Notes under the pieces: generated by a model
What the model was told of the DNA's origin: nothing
The model's input: the letters and a program-made list of their open reading frames with translations, nothing else
Databases searched by the model: none
Source of the DNA: Sulfurimonas sp.
GTDB taxonomy: Bacteria > Campylobacterota > Campylobacteria > Campylobacterales > Sulfurimonadaceae
Reading direction: 5' to 3'
Assembly: GCA_027063295.1 (NCBI GenBank)
Contig: JAMORZ010000094.1
Coordinates: forward strand, 1-10,736
DNA length: 10,736 bases
Shown here: piece after piece, positions 1 to 5,851 of the stretch
Numbering within the stretch: position 1 is the stretch's first letter
How the letters are laid out: each line of letters starts with the position of its first letter
Translations under genes and position numbers: made by a program

Positions 1-1
1 A

Positions 2-262
2 ACCTTCGTCATATTCCAATGTCGCACCTTCTGTAAAATTGACAAAAGGAAGTTTGTCATTATCAATCAAAGAAGCATCAAAAACATCATAAAACTCTAA
101 AGAGAGTGTTATCCAGTCAAAGTCACAAGATGCATCTTGCAGTGCAAGTGTAATAGTAAAAGCTGTTGGAGATATCATCTCAAATGAGCGAAACTCTGCA
201 TCTTCAAAGTTACAAAAACGTTCACAAAATGTTGGGATATGATGTTGTAAAAGTGGTTTCAT
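2..262 (-). CDS. Unrecognised protein, N-terminal part (runs off the window)
   Basis: An uninterrupted reading frame of 87 codons begins at ATG 262 and leaves the window at its left edge, so the stop is not seen. It starts 8 nt after the nrdA stop on the same strand, so it is very likely co-transcribed with nrdA. A weak Shine-Dalgarno-like AGTAGG lies upstream, inside the end of nrdA. The visible part is acidic and rich in Phe, Asp and Thr, with alternating polar and hydrophobic stretches (for example AFTITLALQD) that suggest beta structure. No signal peptide or membrane segment is seen. It does not look like NrdB: it has no iron-ligand motifs and its beginning differs. I do not recognise the family, and function cannot be assigned from this fragment. 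Confidence 0.7.
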   Translation of the reverse strand, partial: MKPLLQHHIPTFCERFCNFEDAEFRSFEMISPTAFTITLALQDASCDFDWITLSLEFYDVFDASLIDNDKLPFVNFTEGATLEYDEG

Positions 263-269
263 CTTAGAC

Positions 270-2636
270 CTACTGACATCCAACACATTCCATGCTTCTA
301 TCTTCTACATCGTTTGCCATTTCAGGAGATTGGCTTCTGAGGTAGTAAGTAGATTTAAGTCCCAGTTTCCATGCAAGCATATAGATCTCATTTAAGTATC
401 TTCCACTTGCTTTATCTAGAGTGATAAAGATATTGAGAGATTGTCCTTGATCTATCCATTTTTGACGGATTGCTGCTGCTTTTATGAGTACCGTTTGGTT
501 TAAGTCATATGCAGGTGTGTAGTAAGACCAAGTATCTGGTGAGAGTTTTGGTACAACAACAGGGATGAGCCCAGAAAGGTTCTCTTCAAACCACTTGCGT
601 TTAAATACAGGCTCAATCGCTTGGGTAGTTCCTGTAAGGATAGAGATGGAGCTAGTTGGTGCTACTGCCATAAGATAACCGTTACGCATACCTTGTTTTT
701 TTACTTTTGAACGCAATTCATCCCATTCATATGTTGAAGCAAAAAGTCCACCACGATCAACAAGATTTCTCACCTCTGCATTTGCATGGTCATGAGGGAA
801 GATACCACGACTCCACTTGCTTCCTTCAAACTCTGGATAGCTTCCTTTTTCTACTGCAAGGTCTGATGATGCTGAGATAGCATTGTAACAAACTGCTTCC
901 ATAACTTCATCGATCTTATCAAAGTGTTCTTGACTTCCCCACATGATACCAGCTTCTGCTAACATCTGTGCTTCACCCATAACACCAAGACCAATAGAAC
1001 GACTTCTCATGTTAGTGCGTTTTACTTTCTCAACTGGGTAGAAGTTAAGGTCAATTACATTGTCCAAACATCTGATGGCAGTTGGAACAATACGGTCAAT
1101 ATCCTCTTTAGTGTTGATACGTGAAAGATTAATTGATGCAAGATTACAAACAGCTGTAGAACCATCGATCTTCTCTTTCTCTACGATAAAGATTGGCATA
1201 CCACCAAGTGAATCAAGTGCAGTTACTTTTTTAGCAGGTTTTGTGATGCCACTATCAACTGTAACCATCTCATCCTCTTCATAGCTAACACTATCTCCAT
1301 TTTCAAAGATGAACTTGATCTTGTAGTGGTTTGGATTTGTGTTTTGAAAGATTTCTGTACAAAGATTAGAACTACGTATAACACCTTGATGATCATTTGG
1401 GTTAGTACGGTTTGCATTATCCTTAAAACATAAAAATGGAGAACCTGTTTCAAAATAAGATGTCAAGATTTTTTTCCATAAATCTTTTGCTTTGATTGTC
1501 TCTTTGATAAGGTTTTCATCTTGTTCAAGTTCTATGTAGCGTTTGTTAAACTCTTCACCATACATTGTTGAGAGTTCACGTACATCATAAGGATCAAAAA
1601 GTGTCCAGATAGCATCCTCTTGTACCCTTTGCATAAAAAGATCATTAAGCCATAGTGCAGGAAAGAGATCATGTGCACGACGACGCTCTTCACCAGAGTT
1701 TTTCTTTAGATCTAAAAAGTCATTGATATCGATATGCCATGGTTCTAAGTAAACTGCAATAGCACCTTTGCGTGTTCCTAGTTGATCTACTGCAATCGCT
1801 ATATCGTTTGTGATTTTAAGAAATGGCACTGTTCCACCAGCTGCGTTTTTATGCCCATCGATGAAGCTTCCCATAGAGCGAACTTGTGTCCAGTCCCAAC
1901 CGATACCACCACCAAATTTGGAGAGCATTGCCATCTCTTGGTAAGCATCGAAGATACCCTCTATGTTATCAGGTGTACTACCGATGTAGCATGAAGAGAG
2001 TTGATGACGTGGTGTTCTTGCGTTTGAGAGAGTTGGTGTTGCAAGCATCACTTCAAATTTACTGATCATATTGTAAAACTTGATTGCCCACTCTTGGCGA
2101 TTCTCTTCACGTTGAGCTAAGAACATTGCAATAGCCATAAACATATGTTGTGGAAGCTCTATAGGGTTACCTTGGCTATCTTTTATAAGGTATCTATCGT
2201 AAAGAGTTTTTACACCAAGGTAGTTAAACTGAAAATCACGCTCAGGTACAATGTGTTTTTCAAGCTCTTCAAGGTCGTACATATCACGAAGGCCTAATAG
2301 GATGCGCCCCTCTTTTTCCCCTTTTTCAAAATATTTCTTTAAAGATCCATATCCTGTAAAGCCGTTTACCTGATGGTAAAGGTTGAAGATAAAAAGGCGA
2401 GATGCAACAAAGGTCCAGTTTGGAGCATCGATATCAATCTTGTCCACAGCAGTTTTAATGAGAGTTTCTTGAATCTCTTTAGATGTAATACCATCACGGA
2501 AGTGGATCTGTGCATCAACTTCAAGTTCACTTTGACTAACATTTTCAAGCCCTTTGACTGCTGCTGAAGTGTATTTTTGAATTTTAGAGATATCTAACGG
2601 CTCAGTACGACCGTTACGTTTTACAATTGTAATCAT
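270..2636 (-). CDS. nrdA: Ribonucleoside-diphosphate reductase, class Ia alpha (large) subunit
   Basis: Reduces ribonucleoside diphosphates to deoxyribonucleotides in the cytoplasm, together with an NrdB radical subunit that is not in this window. The 788 residues begin with an ATP-cone (about 1-90, starting ITIVKRNGR), the allosteric activity domain. The ten-stranded barrel core follows. Visible active-site elements are Cys216 (SSCYIGS), Asn424/Cys426/Glu428 (SNLCTEI), Cys497 (AVCNLASINL), the radical-transfer pair Tyr764-Tyr765 and the C-terminal redox pair Cys784/Cys787 (CVGC). Cys426 and Cys497 are about 70 residues apart, against 23 in the E. coli enzyme. The extra loop (about 432-490) includes VTVDSGITKPAKKVTALDS, which I recall from other Campylobacterota. 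The ATG at 2636 has AGGA 7 nt upstream. Another ATG four bases earlier is out of frame. All key residues are present. Confidence 0.97.
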   Translation of the reverse strand: MITIVKRNGRTEPLDISKIQKYTSAAVKGLENVSQSELEVDAQIHFRDGITSKEIQETLIKTAVDKIDIDAPNWTFVASRLFIFNLYHQVNGFTGYGSLKKYFEKGEKEGRILLGLRDMYDLEELEKHIVPERDFQFNYLGVKTLYDRYLIKDSQGNPIELPQHMFMAIAMFLAQREENRQEWAIKFYNMISKFEVMLATPTLSNARTPRHQLSSCYIGSTPDNIEGIFDAYQEMAMLSKFGGGIGWDWTQVRSMGSFIDGHKNAAGGTVPFLKITNDIAIAVDQLGTRKGAIAVYLEPWHIDINDFLDLKKNSGEERRRAHDLFPALWLNDLFMQRVQEDAIWTLFDPYDVRELSTMYGEEFNKRYIELEQDENLIKETIKAKDLWKKILTSYFETGSPFLCFKDNANRTNPNDHQGVIRSSNLCTEIFQNTNPNHYKIKFIFENGDSVSYEEDEMVTVDSGITKPAKKVTALDSLGGMPIFIVEKEKIDGSTAVCNLASINLSRINTKEDIDRIVPTAIRCLDNVIDLNFYPVEKVKRTNMRSRSIGLGVMGEAQMLAEAGIMWGSQEHFDKIDEVMEAVCYNAISASSDLAVEKGSYPEFEGSKWSRGIFPHDHANAEVRNLVDRGGLFASTYEWDELRSKVKKQGMRNGYLMAVAPTSSISILTGTTQAIEPVFKRKWFEENLSGLIPVVVPKLSPDTWSYYTPAYDLNQTVLIKAAAIRQKWIDQGQSLNIFITLDKASGRYLNEIYMLAWKLGLKSTYYLRSQSPEMANDVEDRSMECVGCQ

Positions 2637-2687
2637 TCATTTTCCTGAGTAAAATAGTGAGATTTTTTATGTAATTATTGAAAGAAT

Positions 2688-2733
2688 ATTTAGATAAAAA
2701 ATCATTTAAATAAGTAGTAAATTTTATCTAAAT
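2688..2733. repeat. 12-bp inverted repeat upstream of nrdA, part of a three-copy TTAGATAA set
   Basis: The arms ATTTAGATAAAA (2688-2699) and TTTTATCTAAAT (2722-2733) are perfect inverse complements separated by 22 bp. The core 8-mer TTAGATAA occurs at 2690-2697, inverted at 2724-2731, and again directly at 2763-2770, so three copies fall within 81 bp. On the nrdA strand the distal arm contains TAAAAT (2726 to 2721), a plausible -10 box, which would place an operator over the promoter. It does not resemble the NrdR box (ACA-N-TATAT-like). An AT-rich coincidence is possible for the third, shorter copy. Confidence 0.4.
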
Positions 2734-2791
2734 AAAGGTATGGAAATGCTGAAAAAAGTAAATTAGATAAGAAAGTTTTTGATCTTTGTGG

Positions 2792-2817
2792 AGTATAACC
2801 CACCTGAGGGTTATACT
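2792..2817 (-). terminator. Hairpin behind purB (10-bp perfect stem), possible terminator
   Basis: AGTATAACCC (2792-2801) and GGGTTATACT (2808-2817) form a perfect 10-bp stem with a 6-nt loop. It starts 22 nt past the purB stop. Neither strand has a run of T after the stem, so it is not a standard intrinsic terminator. It may work as a weak terminator or a 3'-end stabilising structure, and it separates purB from nrdA. Confidence 0.45.
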
Positions 2818-2838
2818 AGTGAAAAAAGGGTGAAAATC

Positions 2839-4170
2839 TTATTTTTCAAACACACGCTTGAAGATGGCATCTACATTTTTAGTGTAGTAATCATAGTTAA
2901 AACACTCACGAATTTGCTCTTCGCTAAGTTTAGCTCTTAGCTCCTCATCTGCTAAAAGATGGTTAAGGTAGAGTGACTCCCCTTTTTCATTTACAGTTGG
3001 GCGACCAGCTTGGATCTCTTCCCAAACTTTCATTGCGTTTCTTTGAACGATTTTGTAAGCATCTTCACGACTTACACCTTGAAGTGGAAGTTCAAGTAAA
3101 ACACGTTGAGAGAAAACAAGACCACCTGTGAGGTTAAGGTTCTTCATCATATTTTCAGGGAACACTGTAAGGTTTGCGATCACATTGTTCATACGGTGAA
3201 GCATAAAGTCAGCAGTGATGAAAGCATCAGGCAACCAAAAACGTTCATTTGATGAGTGGCTGATATCACGCTCATGCCAAAGTGCTACATTTTCCATTGC
3301 AGGGTTTGCATAAGCTCTAATAGTGCGAGCAAGACCTGTGATGTTCTCAGTTAAAATAGGGTTACGTTTGTGTGGCATTGCAGAAGATCCTTTTTGCCCT
3401 TTTGCAAAGAACTCTTCAGCCTCATAAACTTCTGTACGCTGTAGATGTCTTACTTGAACAGCAAACTTCTCAACACTAGAAGCCATCAGTGCAAGTGCAG
3501 ATGCAAGTCGAGCATAACGATCACGATGTACTACCTGGTTAGAACACGGTTCAGGTTTTAAACCAAGTTCAGCCATAGCATACTCTTCAAGTTCAAGTGG
3601 AGCGTGAGCAAAGTTACCCATTGCTCCAGAGATTTGACCAACTGCTATCACTTCCATAGTCTCTTCAAGGTTTTTAAGGTGACGTGCCATCTCATCATAC
3701 CACACTGCAAGTGTAAGACCAAAAGTGATAGGCTCACCATGGATACCGTGGCTTCTTCCAACCATAAGTGTCATCTTATGCTCATAAGCACGTTTTTTGA
3801 TCGATTCCATAAGCATCTTTACATCTTCGATGATGATGTTGAGTGAATCTCTCATTTGAAGTGCTACACCAGTATCTACAGCATCTGAAGATGTCATACC
3901 ATAGTGAAACCAACGTGACTCATCACCAAGGCTTTCAGATACACTTGTATTAAACGCAATAAGATCGTGTTTTGTGATCGCTTCTATCTCTTCGATGCGC
4001 TCAACTGAGAACTTTGCGTTTTTTACAATCTTGTCTGCATCTTCTTGAGGAATCTTACCAAGTTTTGCCCAAGCTTTAACTGCTGCTTTTTCCACTTCAA
4101 GCCATGCTGCATAGCGTGCATACTGTGTCCATTTTTCTGCCATCTCTGGGCGTGAATATCTCTCTACCAT
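2839..4170 (-). CDS. purB: Adenylosuccinate lyase
   Basis: Cleaves adenylosuccinate to AMP and fumarate, and SAICAR to AICAR plus fumarate, two steps of purine synthesis. The protein has 443 residues, normal for the short bacterial form. The fumarase/aspartase superfamily signature is at 260-271 (KGSSAMPHKRNP), with the catalytic-loop serines 262-263. His68 (TKHDLIAF), His89 (WFHYGMTSSD) and His141 (GRSHGIHGEP) fall at the same numbers as the Bacillus subtilis active-site histidines. The ATG at 4170 follows AAAGG at a suitable distance (AAAGGTTAAAAATG). It is divergent from the RluA-family gene across 82 bp. This pseudouridine synthase, purB and nrdA neighbourhood is, as I recall, shared with Campylobacter jejuni. 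No disruptions are seen. Confidence 0.97.
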   Translation of the reverse strand: MVERYSRPEMAEKWTQYARYAAWLEVEKAAVKAWAKLGKIPQEDADKIVKNAKFSVERIEEIEAITKHDLIAFNTSVSESLGDESRWFHYGMTSSDAVDTGVALQMRDSLNIIIEDVKMLMESIKKRAYEHKMTLMVGRSHGIHGEPITFGLTLAVWYDEMARHLKNLEETMEVIAVGQISGAMGNFAHAPLELEEYAMAELGLKPEPCSNQVVHRDRYARLASALALMASSVEKFAVQVRHLQRTEVYEAEEFFAKGQKGSSAMPHKRNPILTENITGLARTIRAYANPAMENVALWHERDISHSSNERFWLPDAFITADFMLHRMNNVIANLTVFPENMMKNLNLTGGLVFSQRVLLELPLQGVSREDAYKIVQRNAMKVWEEIQAGRPTVNEKGESLYLNHLLADEELRAKLSEEQIRECFNYDYYTKNVDAIFKRVFEK

Positions 4171-4252
4171 TTTTAACCTTTATAATGTGCTACAATTCGC
4201 ATAAATTTAAGTACGACATTTTACAGTATATATCATAATAGAGGAATTAAGT
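4171..4252. promoter_or_regulatory. Divergent promoter region between purB and the RluA-family gene
   Basis: For the plus strand, an extended -10 TG-C-TACAAT lies at 4188-4196, giving a start near 4203 and a leader of about 50 nt before the GTG. CATAAT at 4234-4239 is a weaker alternative. For purB on the minus strand, TATACT (4230 to 4225) and TAAAAT (4223 to 4218) are both plausible -10 boxes. No convincing -35 boxes are seen, which is usual for Campylobacterota promoters. The 5' ends of the two transcripts would lie very close together or overlap slightly. Confidence 0.45.
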
Positions 4253-5161
4253 GTGCCGTTTGTAAAGAAAAAGCTATTTGCCAAAGAAAAAACAAGAGCC
4301 TTTTTGTATCTCGTAAAAGAACTAGGTTACACACAAAAAGAGGCACAACGTTTTATCGCTCGAGGTAGAGTGCTGGTAGATGGTGAACCGATTACAAAAG
4401 CATCTTTTGAGCTTGAAGGTGAGTTTGAGTTTATATACTTTGAACCTATCACAAAAGGGTTAGAACCTACGTTTGTTCATGATGAATTTGTGGTGTTTGA
4501 TAAACCAAGTGGAGTGCTTATCCATCCACAAACAAAACATACACCCTACTCTCTCATTGATGAACTCAAATATCAATTTGGCAGAGATGCAAATATAGCA
4601 CACCGTATAGATATGGAAACAAGTGGGCTTGTATTATGTGCCAGAAACAAAAAGAGTGAAAGAGATATAAAGATGATGTTTCAAGAGAGAGATATGCAAA
4701 AAAAATATCTCGCACTTGTTCATGGTGAGTTTCAAAACTCTTTGGTTGTTGAAGAGCCAATCATCAGAAGAAAAGATGATAGTGCAATTTTGCGAATGGT
4801 TGTAGAGGTGCATCCTGATGGAAAACCATCAAAAACAACTTTTAAACCTTTGGAGTATTTTAAAGAGTTAGATATGACTCTTGTTGAGTGTGCACCACAT
4901 ACAGGAAGACAACATCAAATACGTGTACATCTGTTTCACGTGAAACATCCAATTGTTGGTGATCCTATCTATGGACAGAGTAAAGAGAACTTTATAAAGT
5001 ATCTTGACAAAGAGTTAAGTGATAAAAAACGTCTTGAGTTAAGTGGTGCATCAAGATTGATGCTTCATGCTAATGAATTAGAGTTTGAACTTTATAATAG
5101 ATATTATCACATAAAAAGCAAAGTTGATTTTCGCTCATTAGTATTCTCTTTATGTGAATAA
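4253..5161 (+). CDS. S4-domain RluA-family RNA pseudouridine synthase
   Basis: Isomerises uridines in RNA, most likely 23S rRNA, to pseudouridine. Residues about 14-60 form an S4 RNA-binding domain (KEAQRFIARGRVLVDGEPI). The catalytic domain starts at VFDKPSGVLIHP (81-92). HRIDMETSG at 117-125 carries the catalytic Asp120, and GRQHQIRVHL (218-227) and LMLHANELEF (269-278) are further family motifs. The 302-residue length is normal. The start is GTG 4253, supported by GAGGAA ending 6 nt upstream. Residues 227-232 (LFHVKH) are encoded by an embedded parS palindrome. Where many relatives have a form like LAHIGHPI, this protein has LFHVKHPI, so the DNA site may have shaped the protein. The stop codon lies in a DnaA-box-like sequence. 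Whether it corresponds to RluC or RluD cannot be decided here. Confidence 0.93.
   Translation: MPFVKKKLFAKEKTRAFLYLVKELGYTQKEAQRFIARGRVLVDGEPITKASFELEGEFEFIYFEPITKGLEPTFVHDEFVVFDKPSGVLIHPQTKHTPYSLIDELKYQFGRDANIAHRIDMETSGLVLCARNKKSERDIKMMFQERDMQKKYLALVHGEFQNSLVVEEPIIRRKDDSAILRMVVEVHPDGKPSKTTFKPLEYFKELDMTLVECAPHTGRQHQIRVHLFHVKHPIVGDPIYGQSKENFIKYLDKELSDKKRLELSGASRLMLHANELEFELYNRYYHIKSKVDFRSLVFSLCE
4932..4947. other. parS: parS centromere site (ParB-binding), perfect palindrome inside a gene
   Basis: TGTTTCACGTGAAACA is a perfect 16-bp palindrome and matches the chromosomal parS consensus TGTTNCACGTGAAACA at every position. ParB (Spo0J) loads on this sequence and spreads to form the origin-segregation complex. 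It lies within coding sequence and reads as part of Leu-Phe-His-Val-Lys-His in the RluA-family protein. The second site, at 8288-8303, supports a true parS cluster. parA and parB are not in this window. Confidence 0.9.
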
Positions 5162-5343
5162 GTGAATAAAAAAACAAATAATAATCTAAAAACTCTCAAA
5201 GTCCCTAAAATAGGTATTTAAGTGATTTTGAAGAAATAGTTTCAGCTAATATTTATATAAAAAATCCCTTAAAAAAGATAAATTTTTTATTTTCTTCTCA
5301 CTATTTGCTCACATATTCACAACTTAGAACACTATGTGAATAA
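5153..5343. other. Cluster of DnaA-box-like elements (possible DnaA-binding locus or origin part)
   Basis: Four nonamers with the TTCAC core fall within 191 bp: TGTGAATAA at 5153-5161 (complement TTATTCACA), AGTGAATAA at 5161-5169 (TTATTCACT), ATATTCACA at 5313-5321, and TGTGAATAA at 5335-5343. The last two form an 8-bp inverted pair. Weaker relatives such as TTGCTCACA (5305-5313) lie beside them. As I recall, DnaA boxes of Helicobacter pylori and other Campylobacterota have a TTCAC core, often TTATTCACA-like. Between the boxes lies a very AT-rich stretch (about 5255-5292) that could unwind. dnaA itself is not here, so this could equally be a DnaA-titrating or regulatory site, or chance in AT-rich DNA. 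Confidence 0.45.
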
Positions 5344-5413
5344 AATCAAATAAATAGAGATAAAGATATGAAAATGAAATTGTTTTTGTTAGTTTTTTGT
5401 AAGAAAAGTAGGG

Positions 5414-5419
5414 TATTAT
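5414..5419 (+). promoter_or_regulatory. Candidate -10 box of an orphan promoter
   Basis: TATTAT at 5414-5419 is preceded by T-rich sequence (TTTTTGTTAGTTTTTTG, 5382-5398), typical of Campylobacterota sigma-70 promoters. The predicted start is near 5427, right at the foot of the 5428-5458 hairpin. No plus-strand protein gene follows, so any transcript would be non-coding and antisense to the end of the 5473-5709 gene. Confidence 0.4.
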
Positions 5420-5427
5420 TACACTCA

Positions 5428-5458
5428 TAAACGACCTCCCTGGTGTGTTGGTCGTTTA
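5428..5458. terminator. 9-bp perfect hairpin; terminator of the hisF operon or 5' hairpin of a small RNA
   Basis: TAAACGACC (5428-5436) pairs perfectly with GGTCGTTTA (5450-5458) across a 13-nt loop. On the minus strand it begins 15 nt after the stop of the last hisF-operon gene, a natural terminator position, but only three T follow the stem. On the plus strand it would be the first structure in a transcript from the TATTAT promoter. A T7 run at 5499-5505 could end such an RNA of about 80 nt, though no strong stem precedes it. Confidence 0.45.
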
Positions 5459-5472
5459 CTCCGTTTTGGCTG

Positions 5473-5709
5473 TTAAACGCCGTTGTATCTTTTGATGATT
5501 TTTTTCACTCTGTTTCTTAGTTTTCTGAGTGCATCTTCACTTGTCTTTCCATCTGCAGTGAGATTTTCAAAATCATCACCAAGTTGTGCTTTAGCTATCC
5601 AGCCTATTTTGTTATGATATTTCACACCAACAAATTGTACATCACCAAAGTGACCTTTACAGAGTTTATAAACCTCTTTGATTCTATCAGCATCTGTTTT
5701 TTCTGCCAT
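5473..5709 (-). CDS. Conserved-looking small protein of unknown function (78 residues)
   Basis: The frame opens with two ATG codons (5712 and 5709). I chose 5709 because it gives 7 nt to the AGG of AAAGGT, against 4 from the first. The protein is soluble and basic at its end. The layout suggests a small alpha/beta fold: a helix (TDADRIKEVYKLCKGHF), strands (VQFVGVKY, GWIAKAQL) and a C-terminal helix (TSEDALRKLRNRVKKIIKR). The strand pair followed by ADGKTSEDALRKL loosely recalls the degenerate RNase-H-like fold of HicB proteins. There is no HicA partner, so this is only a structural hint. It is the last gene of the hisF-rlmN operon, 34 nt after the microprotein. Function is unknown. Confidence 0.8.
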   Translation of the reverse strand: MAEKTDADRIKEVYKLCKGHFGDVQFVGVKYHNKIGWIAKAQLGDDFENLTADGKTSEDALRKLRNRVKKIIKRYNGV

Positions 5710-5746
5710 CATTTACCTTTCTTGTTTTTTTTATTTTACCATAAAC

Positions 5747-5851
5747 CTAGTCTTCTTTTGTAGCTGCATAGATGAAACCACCCACACCTATCAAAAATAC
5801 AACTACGATTATAATCACCTCTGCGATATCTACACCTGTAAAATCACCCAT
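5747..5851 (-). CDS. 34-residue single-span membrane microprotein
   Basis: A short frame of 34 codons starts at ATG 5851 and ends in TAG at 5747. It overlaps the last 8 nt of rlmN in another frame. An excellent ribosome binding site, AAGGAG, lies at suitable distance (AAGGAGAACAAAATG) inside the end of rlmN, so translation is probably coupled. The protein is a short acidic leader (MGDFTGVDIAE), one transmembrane helix (VIIIVVVFLIGVGGFIYA, residues 12-29) with a GxGG packing motif, and a short tail ATKED. Small single-span proteins of this type often sit as accessory subunits in respiratory or transport complexes. That is inference, and no partner is visible. The strong binding site, conserved operon setting and clear topology argue that it is real. 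Confidence 0.82.
   Translation of the reverse strand: MGDFTGVDIAEVIIIVVVFLIGVGGFIYAATKED

Larger units (their letters stand above)
5162..5472. other. Gene-free intergenic region, 311 bp
   Basis: This gap lies between the convergent ends of the RluA-family gene and the small gene at 5473. It contains the DnaA-box-like sites, an AT-rich tract near 5255-5292, an 11-bp direct repeat TATGTGAATAA (5151-5161 and 5333-5343), and a promoter-like TATTAT followed by a 9-bp hairpin near its right end. I see no tRNA, no convincing intrinsic terminator and no gene beyond a 20-codon frame that I do not trust. It is long for a gap between two convergent genes, which usually needs little more than termination signals. 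Confidence 0.6.

Noticed and set aside
1782..1994. Open frame on the plus strand inside nrdA
   Set aside because: It is the antisense shadow of a strongly conserved coding region, with no start signal or recognisable product. Similar antisense frames at 1060-1284, 3604-3846, 6043-6240, 7583-7795 and 9704-10075 were dismissed for the same reason.
2688..2733. NrdR box pair upstream of nrdA
   Set aside because: The arms ATTTAGATAAAA do not match the NrdR consensus and the spacing differs from the usual tandem boxes.
5368..5430. 20-codon frame beginning MKMKLFLLVFC in the intergenic region
   Set aside because: No good ribosome binding site (only AGAGATAAAG), AT-rich composition that yields such hydrophobic starts by chance, and it overlaps a better promoter/hairpin candidate.
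5162..5472. Confirmed chromosomal origin oriC
   Set aside because: dnaA is not in the window and the boxes are few; kept as a candidate DnaA-binding locus only.
5473..5709. HicB antitoxin
   Set aside because: Only a loose resemblance of strand and helix order, with no HicA neighbour and no DNA-binding domain.
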